Below, one piece after another: positions 17,606 to 26,228 of a stretch of 64,000 nt of DNA (positions are counted from its first letter, which is position 1; each line of letters starts with the position of its first letter). Origin of the DNA: Paraburkholderia elongata. GTDB lineage: Bacteria > Pseudomonadota > Gammaproteobacteria > Burkholderiales > Burkholderiaceae. The stretch covers positions 1-64,000 of the forward strand of contig NZ_WOEZ01000115.1 of NCBI RefSeq assembly GCF_013177735.1. Reading direction: 5' to 3'. The translations under genes and the position numbers were made by a program. The notes beneath the pieces were generated by a model. The model saw nothing but the letters and a program-made list of their open reading frames with translations. It did no database searches and had not been told where the DNA came from.

Positions 17606-19216
17606 TTAGAACTGGTACGTTGCGCGCAGCAGCAACTGGTCGTGGTTGCCGAAGCCCGCCAGCCCATAGGTGCTCTGTCCCAATTGCGCTGGGCTGGTAC
17701 GCGCATGCCGCGGCAGGAAGATGTCCGCTTCGGCCAGGAATCTCCAGTGATTGCCGACCGTGTAGGTGAGGCTGGGAATAATGAATGCATCGCCGGTGCT
17801 GATGTCTACTCCCCCGGCCAAGCTCGGGTTCAAGCGGCTATTCATGTAGTTGAGCGTGAGGAACGCCGTCAAGATCGTGTCGTGCCTCTTGGCTGGTGCG
17901 CTCCAACCAACCTGGGCGACGATGTCGTCGTTGGATTTGAAATTCTGAATCCACTGGTCGAACAACTGGATCGAAAGAAGCGAGGCAGCATTCGTTCCGA
18001 GCAAGGATTCGAGACTCAGCTCCTTGTCCAGACGGATCGTCGTTAAGATAACGTTTTTTCTGATCACGGGCCCGCTGCCCTGCGTGCCGTTGGGCAGCCC
18101 TGTGCCGGTATTGAAATATCGATTCGGCTGGTAGGCTATCTCCGCGTTGACTATGGTGTCGATTGCCGGGATCTGACTACTGATGCTTGCGTCATAAACA
18201 TTGATCTTCGGGAAGAAGAAATCCCCGAGCGCTCCAGACGGTGTCTTGCCGATCGGATTGGCCGCCGGGTTAAGGACAGGATCGGGCGTAAACGTGTTGA
18301 GATACGAAAACGCATAGTTCACTGGGCCCGCAACCGCCGTCCATCTGGCGCCGCCCGTCGGGGAACTGGCTTTGCCATAGGGGTGGTCATAGTCATAACG
18401 GAGAATGCCAGAGAGAAAGTCGACGCCCTGGAATGGCTGTGTGCTCCAACGCCCACCGTAAATATCGTACGTATTGCCAATATCCCGCTTGCGATCCAGC
18501 CCCGGGCGAATCACCAACTGCAGTGTTCCGTTAGCCTCAGGCACGGCGATCTTTGCGTTGGCCATGATCAAGGGCTTACGGACCTCATCACTCTCCGGCT
18601 CGACAAAGGAGCGCCACCGGTAGTCGTACCCCTGAATCAAGTCGGTCGGGTGGAAGAAGTCCGTCTCGCCCCAGACGATCTGCTGCTTGCCTAAGCGGAG
18701 ATGGACTCGGTCTCCGACATCGGTATCGACGTAGAACTCCCTGAGCTCATCCTGATTGTATTGCGACAGCAGGCTGCTTCCCGGCCCCCCTGGGGTATGC
18801 GCACGAGCAAGGTCTTGCAGATCTTTTTCGTAGGTAGTCAAAACCTCCCGATCGGAACGACCAACCGCCGTCCATTTAAGTGGGCCGGTTTTCAAGCTCG
18901 CATCAATTTCGAGCGACCCTCGAAGCATCTGAAAGGTCCCGGCGTCGTTCCTCGACGTTTCCGGATGGTTTTGGAGGTTCATCGACGCCCACGTACGGAC
19001 GAATCCGCCAAGCTTAAGGTAGTTGTCCGTCAACCCGATTAGCCCACTTAATCCGGAGCGTTGTTCAACGGGGGGAGGTGGTTCGTCATCTGCGTACGCC
19101 GCGGCGGGCGAACCCAGTGCGATCAGCAGCGCTGGAAGCGCCGCGAGAACCGACACTCGACTCGGCGTTTTGTGCCAGCGCGATATGCCGTCGTCATTGA
19201 AAAGTGAATACTTCAT
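17606..19216 (-). CDS. DUF1302 outer-membrane beta-barrel protein
   Basis: A 536-residue protein with a signal peptide (cleavage near A-Y-A-D-D at residue ~42), alternating hydrophobic strands and a C-terminal aromatic residue (Y-Q-F end), as expected for an outer-membrane barrel. It belongs to the DUF1302 family found with DUF1329 in many clusters for steroids, terpenoids and other hydrophobic carbon sources. It may admit the substrate. It is the first gene of the transport part of the block; the 159 bases upstream could hold a promoter. Confidence 0.85.
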   Translation of the reverse strand: MKYSLFNDDGISRWHKTPSRVSVLAALPALLIALGSPAAAYADDEPPPPVEQRSGLSGLIGLTDNYLKLGGFVRTWASMNLQNHPETSRNDAGTFQMLRGSLEIDASLKTGPLKWTAVGRSDREVLTTYEKDLQDLARAHTPGGPGSSLLSQYNQDELREFYVDTDVGDRVHLRLGKQQIVWGETDFFHPTDLIQGYDYRWRSFVEPESDEVRKPLIMANAKIAVPEANGTLQLVIRPGLDRKRDIGNTYDIYGGRWSTQPFQGVDFLSGILRYDYDHPYGKASSPTGGARWTAVAGPVNYAFSYLNTFTPDPVLNPAANPIGKTPSGALGDFFFPKINVYDASISSQIPAIDTIVNAEIAYQPNRYFNTGTGLPNGTQGSGPVIRKNVILTTIRLDKELSLESLLGTNAASLLSIQLFDQWIQNFKSNDDIVAQVGWSAPAKRHDTILTAFLTLNYMNSRLNPSLAGGVDISTGDAFIIPSLTYTVGNHWRFLAEADIFLPRHARTSPAQLGQSTYGLAGFGNHDQLLLRATYQF

Positions 19217-19375
19217 TCCTGCCGTCTCCTATCGATTTTGGTTTTTTTTATTACACACGTATGCAGTACGAATTACTTGCACCTGTCTCACTCTCGTTGA
19301 AGCGTTCCTCCCGAATCAACCCTGATGTACCGCAATCGCTCGACAGGTAGTCCATGACGGGAACGACACGACTGC
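19217..19375 (-). promoter_or_regulatory. Probable promoter region of DUF1302 transport unit
   Basis: This gap separates the enoyl-CoA hydratase gene from the DUF1302 gene. It contains a run of A/T and, read on the minus strand, a possible TAATAA -10 element just after a small imperfect palindrome (cgtatgcagtacg, 19258-19270). No good -35 box is visible, so the promoter, if real, may need an activator. Confidence 0.3.
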
Positions 19376-20170
19376 TCAACGCCCATGGAATGAGGGCTTG
19401 CGCCGCTCAAACATCGCTGCCACGCCCTCCAGGGCGTCCTGCGTGCCCGATATGCGCGCCAAAGTAAGAGCCTCATCCTCAAGACGTTCCTCGAGTTGCG
19501 CATGGCCAGCCTTTAGAAAAAGCCGCTTGATCTCACCGTAGGCCAGGGTCGGGCCGCCTGCCAGCTCCGACGCCAAGCCGCGTGCGAATTCTGCCAACTG
19601 CGAGTCCGGCACCACCCGGTCCACCAGCCCTGCGGACAAAGCCTCAGTGCTGCCAAGCACTTCTCCCATCAGGACAAAGCGGCGGGCGCGAGCGGCTCCC
19701 ATACGGAATGTCAACGTGACAGTGGAGCCGCTGTCGCACGAAAAACCGATCCGGGAAAAGGCCGAGCCAAAGCGCGCGGACTCGGCCGACACCACCATGT
19801 CGCAGCCGGCAATCATGGCGACTGCGCCGCCCATCGCCCAGCCCTGCACTTCGGCGACGATCGGAACCGGCAGTTGCCACGCCCGCGACAGTCCCATGTG
19901 CAGGTCGCTGGTCAACCGCCGAACCAGAGCAGGAAGTTGATCGCGTGCGGGATGGAAGGTCTTGAGGTCTCCCCCGAAGCTGAAATTTTCGCCCTCCGCA
20001 CGCAACAGCACGGCGCGCAAGCCCACCGTGTCCCACAGTTCGAGAAAAACTTCCTTGAACTCGCGGGTGAAATCGGCGTCGATCGGATTGCCGCGCGACG
20101 GCTGCGTCATGGTCACCGTTGCGAGACCGGCATCGATCTCGAGGCGAAGCGACGAATAGTTCGTTGACAT
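19376..20170 (-). CDS. Enoyl-CoA hydratase/isomerase family protein
   Basis: A 264-residue crotonase-fold protein. It has the oxyanion motif F-S-F-G-G-D-L and G-W-A-M-G-G-A-V-A-M, then F-G-S-A-F-S-R-I-G-F-S-C-D-S-G-S-T, which resembles PaaG-type isomerases more than classic hydratases because Asp stands where hydratases have the second Glu. It could shift a double bond or add water to a cyclohexenecarboxyl-CoA (the BadK step); the sequence does not decide. It is the last gene of the minus-strand operon beginning with the acyl-CoA dehydrogenase at 24430, 24 bases after the ligase gene. Confidence 0.85.
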   Translation of the reverse strand: MSTNYSSLRLEIDAGLATVTMTQPSRGNPIDADFTREFKEVFLELWDTVGLRAVLLRAEGENFSFGGDLKTFHPARDQLPALVRRLTSDLHMGLSRAWQLPVPIVAEVQGWAMGGAVAMIAGCDMVVSAESARFGSAFSRIGFSCDSGSTVTLTFRMGAARARRFVLMGEVLGSTEALSAGLVDRVVPDSQLAEFARGLASELAGGPTLAYGEIKRLFLKAGHAQLEERLEDEALTLARISGTQDALEGVAAMFERRKPSFHGR

Positions 20171-20194
20171 AGGACTGTCTCTCTGGCCAATCTG

Positions 20195-21844
20195 TCAGCT
20201 CTGATCACTGGCGAAGGCGATCGCCCGCTCGCGCAGCCTGAACTTCTGCACCTTTCCGCTTCCGGTTTTCGGCAACTCCTCGCAGATCACGATTCGCTCG
20301 GGCCAATACTGTTTGGCGGTCTTCGACGCCCCCATGTACTGCGCCATGGCATCGGTGTCGAAGGTGCATCTCGGCTTGAGGACGATGAACGCACAGGCGC
20401 GCTCGCCGAGTCGCTCGTCCGGATAACCCACGATCGCTATCTCAGCAATGGCAGGGTGACGCAGCAGCAGCGATTCGATTTCGAACACCGGTATGTTCTC
20501 GCCACCACGAATGATAATGTCCTTGCTCCGCCCGTTGATCCGGATGTAGCCCTCGTCGTTCAACAGGTAGGCGCGGTCTCCTGTGTCGAACCAGCCTTCG
20601 GCGTCGAGGGAATTAAGCTCGGGACGCTTCAGATAGCCAACGAAGAGCGAACTGCCGCGGAACAGCAGGCGGCCAGTGGTGCCCAGCGGCACCGGCCTTC
20701 CCTCTTCGTCAACCACCCTCACTTCGTTGCCGCGCGCGGCCCGGCCATCGGCCACGGCAGACAACTCGCGCGCACGCTCAACCTGTGTCAGCGTTCCGGC
20801 CACCGTTTCCGTCATGCCCCAGATCGAGCACACGGTCAGGTTCATGCACGTAGCCGCGCGCTCGACCAGCACTGCGGGCACCGGTGCGCCAGCGCAGCCG
20901 AGCAGCCGGAAACTGGGTGCGCCAGGGTCACCCGCTTCCACGGCATTGAGCAGATCAGCGAGGAATGGCGTGGCCGCGGCGCTGAAGCTCACCTTTTCGC
21001 TGCGCATCAGTTCGAGCGCGACGCGCGGCTCCCACTCATCCATCAGAACGGTCGTTGCGCCAAGCATCAGCGGCATCATCGTCTGATACGCATAGCCAAG
21101 CAGATGGCCGACGGGCGAAATGGCCAGCACCACGTCGTCAGAGCTCAGGTGCAGGTCTTCGATCGACGTGAACAGCGTCGACAGCAACGTGTTGGACGTG
21201 TGCATCACGCCCTTGGGGGCGCCGGTAGTCCCCGAACTGAACATCAGGAGTGACACGTCATCCGGCTGCAACCTGGCCGCAGCGGCGCTCAGAGAAACGG
21301 GAGCCTGCATGTCCGGATTCAGCAGCACACGATCAAAGCCGTCTGCACCATCATCTCCCACAACCACAAGCCGTTTCAGCTTCGTCAACTGAGGCAGCAG
21401 GCCGCGCGCCATAGCGGCATGGTCATGGCCCCGGTAACGGGACGGAACGACCAGAACCTTCGCCTCGCAAAAGTCAAGCATGTAGGCCAGTTCGCGCTCA
21501 CGCAGGATGGGCATCAATGGATTCACGACCGCCCCGATGCGCGAGGCCGCTAATGACGTCACTACGAACTGCCAGACATTGGGCAATTGAATCGACACAA
21601 CGTCCCCGCGCCCGACGCCGAGCGCGCTCAACGAAGCGGACGCCGTGGCGACGAGCCGGTCGAGCTCCCGGTAGCTGATGCGGCGCGTTGCCTCGTTACC
21701 CCGGGTATGAGCCACAAGCGCTGTCTTGTCCGGCGAACGCTCGAGCACCTGCTCAAAACAGGCGTTAATGGTCTTGTCCCGCCACCATCCCTGAGCGCGC
21801 AGGGTGTTGGCCCGTGCCTGGCTCAGTGCGATTTCAAACGGCAT
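20195..21844 (-). CDS. Acyl-CoA ligase, AliA-like (cyclohexanecarboxylate-CoA ligase type)
   Basis: A 549-residue AMP-forming ligase. The P-loop is F-S-S-G-T-T-G-A-P-K-G (residues ~190-200), the second motif is Y-L-x-x-D-G-F-type G-W-F-D-T-G-D-R, and the C-terminal lysine lies in P-K-T-G-S-G-K-V-Q-K. The N-terminal region (W-x-D-K-T-I-N, P-D-K-T-A-L-V) resembles AliA, which activates cyclohexanecarboxylate in Rhodopseudomonas palustris. Other branched or cyclic acids are possible. The start is the ATG before P-F-E-I-A-L; the open frame extends 87 codons upstream but overlaps the MaoC gene. It lies in one operon with an AliB-like dehydrogenase. Confidence 0.85.
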   Translation of the reverse strand: MPFEIALSQARANTLRAQGWWRDKTINACFEQVLERSPDKTALVAHTRGNEATRRISYRELDRLVATASASLSALGVGRGDVVSIQLPNVWQFVVTSLAASRIGAVVNPLMPILRERELAYMLDFCEAKVLVVPSRYRGHDHAAMARGLLPQLTKLKRLVVVGDDGADGFDRVLLNPDMQAPVSLSAAAARLQPDDVSLLMFSSGTTGAPKGVMHTSNTLLSTLFTSIEDLHLSSDDVVLAISPVGHLLGYAYQTMMPLMLGATTVLMDEWEPRVALELMRSEKVSFSAAATPFLADLLNAVEAGDPGAPSFRLLGCAGAPVPAVLVERAATCMNLTVCSIWGMTETVAGTLTQVERARELSAVADGRAARGNEVRVVDEEGRPVPLGTTGRLLFRGSSLFVGYLKRPELNSLDAEGWFDTGDRAYLLNDEGYIRINGRSKDIIIRGGENIPVFEIESLLLRHPAIAEIAIVGYPDERLGERACAFIVLKPRCTFDTDAMAQYMGASKTAKQYWPERIVICEELPKTGSGKVQKFRLRERAIAFASDQS

Positions 21845-21924
21845 GAGATCTCTCTGTGTTGTTCGGAAAAGTTCGGCGCTTCTTGCGCTGCTTCCTTGGC
21901 CACATCGGCGAACGGTCAGCGGCT

Positions 21925-22383
21925 TCATGGGCGAGACCAGAACATCGCTCGCCCGTGCACGGACAGCACGACCTCCCCGTCCTGATTCACAGCCTGCTGC
22001 AATAAACGTACGACGCCACGATCGGGCTTGCTGCGTGAACGGCTGGTCTCCAGCACTTCGACGCGCACGGACAGACGGTCTCCTGGTCGAACAGGCTTGA
22101 GCCACCGCAGCTCATCCAGGCCGGGCGACGCCATTGCCGAGCTGGGCGAAAGGAAGTGCGCGCACATCAGACGCGTCAGGACTGCACCCGTCATCCAGCC
22201 GCTGGCGATCAGCCCGCCGTAGGGCGATTGCATCGCCGCGACCGGATCAACGTGGAAAGGCTGCGGATCGTAGCGTCGCGCGAATTCGACGATCTCGTCT
22301 TCGGAGACCAGATGTTCGCCGAACACCGCCGTTTCGCCGACGGCGAAATCGTCAAACCATCGCTCTTTCCAAGGAATTGGCAT
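21925..22383 (-). CDS. MaoC-like (R)-specific hydratase
   Basis: A 152-residue single hot-dog protein with the hydratase motif Y-D-P-Q-P-F-H-V-D-P (catalytic Asp and His) and G-x-x-A-S-G-W. It should hydrate an enoyl-CoA or dehydrate a hydroxyacyl-CoA. The start has GAGGA seven bases upstream; it begins seven bases after the SDR stop, so both are in one operon with the acyl-CoA dehydrogenase and ligase. Confidence 0.85.
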   Translation of the reverse strand: MPIPWKERWFDDFAVGETAVFGEHLVSEDEIVEFARRYDPQPFHVDPVAAMQSPYGGLIASGWMTGAVLTRLMCAHFLSPSSAMASPGLDELRWLKPVRPGDRLSVRVEVLETSRSRSKPDRGVVRLLQQAVNQDGEVVLSVHGRAMFWSRP

Positions 22384-22390
22384 CGCATCC

Positions 22391-23245
22391 TCAACTGCGC
22401 GTGGGCAAAGCACGATGAAAGCCGTCAAACGGCGGTACCCGCGATTCGGTGGCCAGCGTTCCGGTCTGTCGCGCATTCGGACTGCCGCCGTCAACGCGAA
22501 TGTATGTGCCGGTGATGTACGACGCGGCTGGCGACAGGAGATAGACGATCGCCGATGAGACCTCCGCTTCGTTGCCGAAGCGCTGCAGGGGCACCCCGCT
22601 CGCCACCTTGCGTATCTCCTCAAAAGCCTCGGGTGTATAGGTGTCAAACCCGCTCGAAGCAATGCCGCCTGGCGCTACGACGTTCACCCTCACGCCCGAT
22701 CCGGCCCACTCGGACGCAGCCGACTGGCTGAGCGTGAGCATGCCGCCGCGCGCCGCGCCCGAATGCGCAAAGTTCGGCCAGCCATTCCAGATATCAGCGA
22801 TGATGTTGACGATCGAGCCGCCGTGGACTTCCATCCAGCGCGTATAGACCTCGCGCATGAAGATGAAGCCTCCGGTCAGGTTATTGCGCACGACCGCCTC
22901 GAATCCTTTCGTCGAAATGCTCTTGAGCGCGGCACGGTACTGACCGCCCGCATTGTTGACGAGCCCGTCGATACGGCCGTGTTGCGCGAGCACTGCGTCG
23001 ATCGTGGCCTGCACCTGCGCCTCCTCGCGGATATCGCAGATGTGCGTGCTCGCCTTGCCGCCGTCCTGCTCGATTTCAGCCTTCACGACCTCGAGCTTCT
23101 CTGCCGTGCGGCCAACAATGGCGACGTCTGCGCCAAGCGCGGCGAGTTCATGCGCGGCACAGCGGCCGATGCCACTGCCGCCGCCCGTCACGATGACGCA
23201 TCGGTCTTCGAACAGACCATGGCGGAACGCGGACCGATAACTCAC
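22391..23245 (-). CDS. Short-chain dehydrogenase/reductase
   Basis: A 284-residue SDR with the cofactor motif T-G-G-G-S-G-I-G (residues ~20-27) and N-N-A-G near 95. The active-site Tyr position reads S-G-A-A-R-G instead of the usual Y-x-x-x-K, as in 2,4-dienoyl-CoA reductase and peroxisomal trans-enoyl-CoA reductase-type SDRs, where Tyr is also missing. It therefore may reduce an enoyl-CoA double bond. The start is a GTG five bases after AGGAGG. It lies between the acyl-CoA dehydrogenase (33 bases) and the MaoC gene (7 bases). Confidence 0.85.
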   Translation of the reverse strand: MSYRSAFRHGLFEDRCVIVTGGGSGIGRCAAHELAALGADVAIVGRTAEKLEVVKAEIEQDGGKASTHICDIREEAQVQATIDAVLAQHGRIDGLVNNAGGQYRAALKSISTKGFEAVVRNNLTGGFIFMREVYTRWMEVHGGSIVNIIADIWNGWPNFAHSGAARGGMLTLSQSAASEWAGSGVRVNVVAPGGIASSGFDTYTPEAFEEIRKVASGVPLQRFGNEAEVSSAIVYLLSPAASYITGTYIRVDGGSPNARQTGTLATESRVPPFDGFHRALPTRS

Positions 23246-23278
23246 AGACACCTCCTGGTTATCCTCATGATTTCGCTC

Positions 23279-24430
23279 TCATGCATACTGCACAGCGGCA
23301 CGGCCAATGCGTTCGCGCGCGATGATCAGTTTCATGACACCGGCCGTGCCATCCCCGATCTCCAGGCCCATTACATCGCGCATGCGCTGCTGGTGCGGCA
23401 GGTCTTTTGACCAGCCGTAGTGGCCGAACGTCAGCAGGCATTGATGAATGACATCGAAGGCGGTTCTCGGTCCCATCCACTTGACCATTGCAGCTTCGGC
23501 TGTATGCGGCAGCCCCGCGTCACGTAGCGACAACGCGTGGTACGAGAGTTGCCGGATGGCTGCGATTGAGGAATCCCCTTCGACCAGCGGGAAACTCACG
23601 CCCTGGAACTGCCCGATTGGCCGGCCGAACGCCTCCCGCTCCTTGGCGTAACACCACGCTTCGTCAAGCGATGCCTGGGCAGCGCCAACGCACTGCAGCG
23701 CGATCAGCGCGCGGCTGTAGTCGAAACCTTGCATGACCTGGGTAAAGCCTCGCCCCTCCTCGCCTAGCCGGTGGTCGAGCGGTACGCGCACATCATCAAA
23801 AAACACCGAGCCGCGTCCGGTGATGTGGCTTCCTACATCGTCGAAGCGGGTACGCTGCACCCCGGGTGAGTCGGCCGGAATGAAGAGCGCCGTGATGCCA
23901 CGCGCACCTTCCTCCGGACGGCCGGTGCGTGCAAAGACCAGGAAAGCGTCGGCGCAGTCGGCAAAGGTGATAGACGTCTTCTCGCCGTTCACCACGTAAT
24001 GGTTGCCGTCAATCCGGGCACGCAATTGCAGATTGGCTGCATCCGACCCGCCGCGCGGTTCCGTCACGCAGATGCCGACGATGACCTCGCCGCGCGCCAT
24101 GCGGGGCACCCATGCATCTATGAGGGCCGCACGCGCATTGCGCAGGATGATCGCAGCGAGCAGCGAAATGGCGACGGACACACCGCTGATATTGAAATCG
24201 CCGTACGCGACTTCTTCTGCGATCAGGCCCGTCGTCACGCCATCCATCCCCAGGCCGCCGAAGGATTCGGGAATGTCTGTTCCCAGCAGGCCCAATGCAC
24301 CCATCTCGCGGATCAGGGCCCGGTCAAGCACCCTCTGCTTTTCCCGCTTCTGGTAGTCGGGGAGTAACCGCTCGCGTGAAAATCTTCGCGCGGTCTCCTG
24401 AAGCGCTTTCTGGTCTTCGGTGAGGACCAT
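23279..24430 (-). CDS. Acyl-CoA dehydrogenase, AliB-like
   Basis: A 383-residue acyl-CoA dehydrogenase, full length, with V-T-E-P-x-G-G-S-D-A in the FAD-binding middle domain and the C-terminal R-D-V-M-G-L-E-I-G-D-G-T-A. At the usual catalytic-Glu position (Y-E-G-T in medium-chain enzymes) the residue is Asp, a feature shared with some cyclohexanecarboxyl-CoA dehydrogenase-like proteins as far as I recall. Together with the AliA-like ligase in the same operon, it probably introduces a double bond next to the carboxyl group of a ring acid. It is the first gene of its operon and is preceded by the TACAGTA-N8-TACTGTA palindrome. Confidence 0.85.
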   Translation of the reverse strand: MVLTEDQKALQETARRFSRERLLPDYQKREKQRVLDRALIREMGALGLLGTDIPESFGGLGMDGVTTGLIAEEVAYGDFNISGVSVAISLLAAIILRNARAALIDAWVPRMARGEVIVGICVTEPRGGSDAANLQLRARIDGNHYVVNGEKTSITFADCADAFLVFARTGRPEEGARGITALFIPADSPGVQRTRFDDVGSHITGRGSVFFDDVRVPLDHRLGEEGRGFTQVMQGFDYSRALIALQCVGAAQASLDEAWCYAKEREAFGRPIGQFQGVSFPLVEGDSSIAAIRQLSYHALSLRDAGLPHTAEAAMVKWMGPRTAFDVIHQCLLTFGHYGWSKDLPHQQRMRDVMGLEIGDGTAGVMKLIIARERIGRAAVQYA

Positions 24431-24604
24431 CGATTCGATCTCCTGGGTTATGCCGGGCTGGCGCCATCTCCATAACTAGTACAGTAGTGTACCGTACTGT
24501 AGCTATCTATTAGTGTTTGCACTACCTCGGAAGACATGTTCAGCGTGGTCTGCCCGGTTGCCGTGTTCTTTGGCGAGTGTGAATCGGCAAATGCAGTGCA
24601 GGGG
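24431..24604 (-). promoter_or_regulatory. Promoter/operator region of the AliB-like operon
   Basis: The gap between the reductase gene and the acyl-CoA dehydrogenase holds a perfect inverted repeat, TACAGTA (24480-24486) and TACTGTA (24495-24501), eight bases apart. Read on the minus strand, 24476-24491 gives tacactactgtactag, which closely matches sites before three other units (32965, 34083, 51454). This marks the acyl-CoA dehydrogenase operon as a separately controlled unit from the oxygenase operon upstream. Confidence 0.6.
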
Positions 24605-25669
24605 TCAGCCACCCGGCACCCCATCGTGGCCGTCTGTGAACTTGTCGTAGTAAATGGCCTCGAGCGTAACCCCGTGCTGCACCAGCATTGCGATGCCTGC
24701 GTCAATCATGGGCGGTGGTCCGCATAGATAGCCTTCCGCACCGTCAGCCATCGCTGCGGTGATGAAATCGCTGACCAGGCCTCGGGCACCTTTCCAGGGG
24801 CTGCCTGGAGAATCGTGAGACAACACCGGGATAAATTCGAAAGGATCGAGCCAGTTTCCGGCAAGCTCCCGGATGGCATCGAGCATGTACAAATCGGCTT
24901 GCGTACGAGCGCCGAAGAGCAATGTGCAGGGGCGGCGGATGCGGCTCCTGCGCGCATCCTCCAGGATGCTCAACAATGGCGCCAAGCCACTGCCACCTGC
25001 GACGCACACCATCGGCGCGTTGCCGCCTCGCAAGTAGAAACTGCCGTGGGGCGCCTCGATCGCGAGCGACTGACCGGTGAGGCTGCCACTGAACAATGCA
25101 TCGGTGAAGGCGCCACCCCGCACCTTGCGGATGAAAAACGCAAGCTCTGTCCGGCCGCCCCGCTGTGGCGCGTCGGCGAACGAGTAGTGCCGGCTGCGAG
25201 GCAATCCGGGCGCGAGGACGCTAGCGTACTGCCCGGCCACATAGTTCACAGGGCGGTCTGTACGCATCGTAACTTTCAGAATGTCGTGGGTCAGCGGCTC
25301 GGCAGCGACAATGTTGGCCGCGTAGGACTCCGCCGCTGGCAGATCGGCACTCGGGGGGGCAATCTCCACGACGGTGAGATCGTCGCGCGCAAAGGCCTGG
25401 CAGGCCAGGATGTAACCCGCATCCAGTTCCTGTTTGGACAGGGTGTAGCCAAAAGGCGTGGCTTCCCGCACGCGGCCCTGGCGCAAGAGCGTCTTGCACG
25501 AAGCGCAGGTGCCCACAGTACAGTTATGAGGATAGTGAACGCCATTGGCCAGTGCCGCTTCCAGCAACGTCTGACCCGAGGCGACGTCAATGGTCACCCC
25601 CTGCGGGAGGATCTGGACCTGCCGCTTGATAGGGGGCCGCGGCAGCAAGGAGTTGAGGAAATTTCGCAT
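24605..25669 (-). CDS. XylA/CymAb-type ferredoxin reductase
   Basis: A 354-residue electron-transfer protein. The N-terminal plant-type [2Fe-2S] domain has C-T-V-G-T-C-A-S-C and a fourth Cys in L-A-C-Q, and is followed by an FAD domain with R-H-Y-S-F and an NAD domain with V-A-G-G-S-G-L-A-P and C-G-P-P. This order matches XylA of xylene monooxygenase and CymAb of p-cymene monooxygenase. It should pass NADH electrons to the XylM-type oxygenase encoded two genes upstream. The styrene-oxide-isomerase homologue lies between them, 48 bases away. It is the last gene of the oxygenase operon. Confidence 0.9.
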   Translation of the reverse strand: MRNFLNSLLPRPPIKRQVQILPQGVTIDVASGQTLLEAALANGVHYPHNCTVGTCASCKTLLRQGRVREATPFGYTLSKQELDAGYILACQAFARDDLTVVEIAPPSADLPAAESYAANIVAAEPLTHDILKVTMRTDRPVNYVAGQYASVLAPGLPRSRHYSFADAPQRGGRTELAFFIRKVRGGAFTDALFSGSLTGQSLAIEAPHGSFYLRGGNAPMVCVAGGSGLAPLLSILEDARRSRIRRPCTLLFGARTQADLYMLDAIRELAGNWLDPFEFIPVLSHDSPGSPWKGARGLVSDFITAAMADGAEGYLCGPPPMIDAGIAMLVQHGVTLEAIYYDKFTDGHDGVPGG

Positions 25670-25717
25670 GGAGTGTGGAGAGTCCGGAAAACGGAAAACG
25701 ACGCCGTGGACAAAGGC

Positions 25718-26185
25718 TTAGCGCAAAGCCCGATACGCCAGCAGCACAACCGCGACGATGGATACGAGGGTGAATAGCAAGGCAGGCGCGAGGCCGATCA
25801 CCGTGAACAGGTTGGATGACCCGAACCGGTTGTCCGCAAAGCTCAGCGCGCGATTGGGGGCGAACATCGCCGCCCAGTAAAAGACGGTATTAGCCCACCC
25901 CGTGCCCACGAACATCCAGCCTAGGCGGCGCCCGCCAGGCACGTCGAACCCGACCACCGGCATAGCCAGTGCCGCCAGCATGATCAGGAAGGCGTTGAGC
26001 ATGCCACCGAGGTGTGTGCGCACCCACGCGTCGGTTGAAATCGGCAGGTGCAGTGGAATCGTCTTTCCGGGCCACCACTCGAGTCCTCCTACCAGACTGA
26101 CAAGCAGGCCCGCGCCTGCCAGCATCCCGATAAGGAGGATGAGTGCGGCATGACCAATCATGCGCCGCTGGATATCGACAATCAT
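25718..26185 (-). CDS. Styrene-oxide-isomerase (StyC) homologue
   Basis: A 155-residue, four-helix membrane protein that matches StyC along its full length: R-x-M-I-G-H-A near the start, V-R-T-H-L-G-G-M-L-N-A, G-W-A-N-T-V-F-Y and F-A-P-N-R-A-L-S-F. With the ATG at 26185 as residue 1, His58, Asn64 and Tyr103 fall at the numbers that I recall for the haem ligand and active-site residues of StyC. StyC rearranges styrene oxide to phenylacetaldehyde (Meinwald rearrangement) with a ferric haem b. Here it is probably an epoxide-to-aldehyde isomerase for the product of the neighbouring oxygenase. I choose this ATG over the TTG five codons upstream because GAAGAG precedes it. Confidence 0.85.
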   Translation of the reverse strand: MIVDIQRRMIGHAALILLIGMLAGAGLLVSLVGGLEWWPGKTIPLHLPISTDAWVRTHLGGMLNAFLIMLAALAMPVVGFDVPGGRRLGWMFVGTGWANTVFYWAAMFAPNRALSFADNRFGSSNLFTVIGLAPALLFTLVSIVAVVLLAYRALR

Positions 26186-26228
26186 GTTCGCGCTCTTCAA
26201 TGGATCGGTTCGTCAGGGGCGTAGTCCA

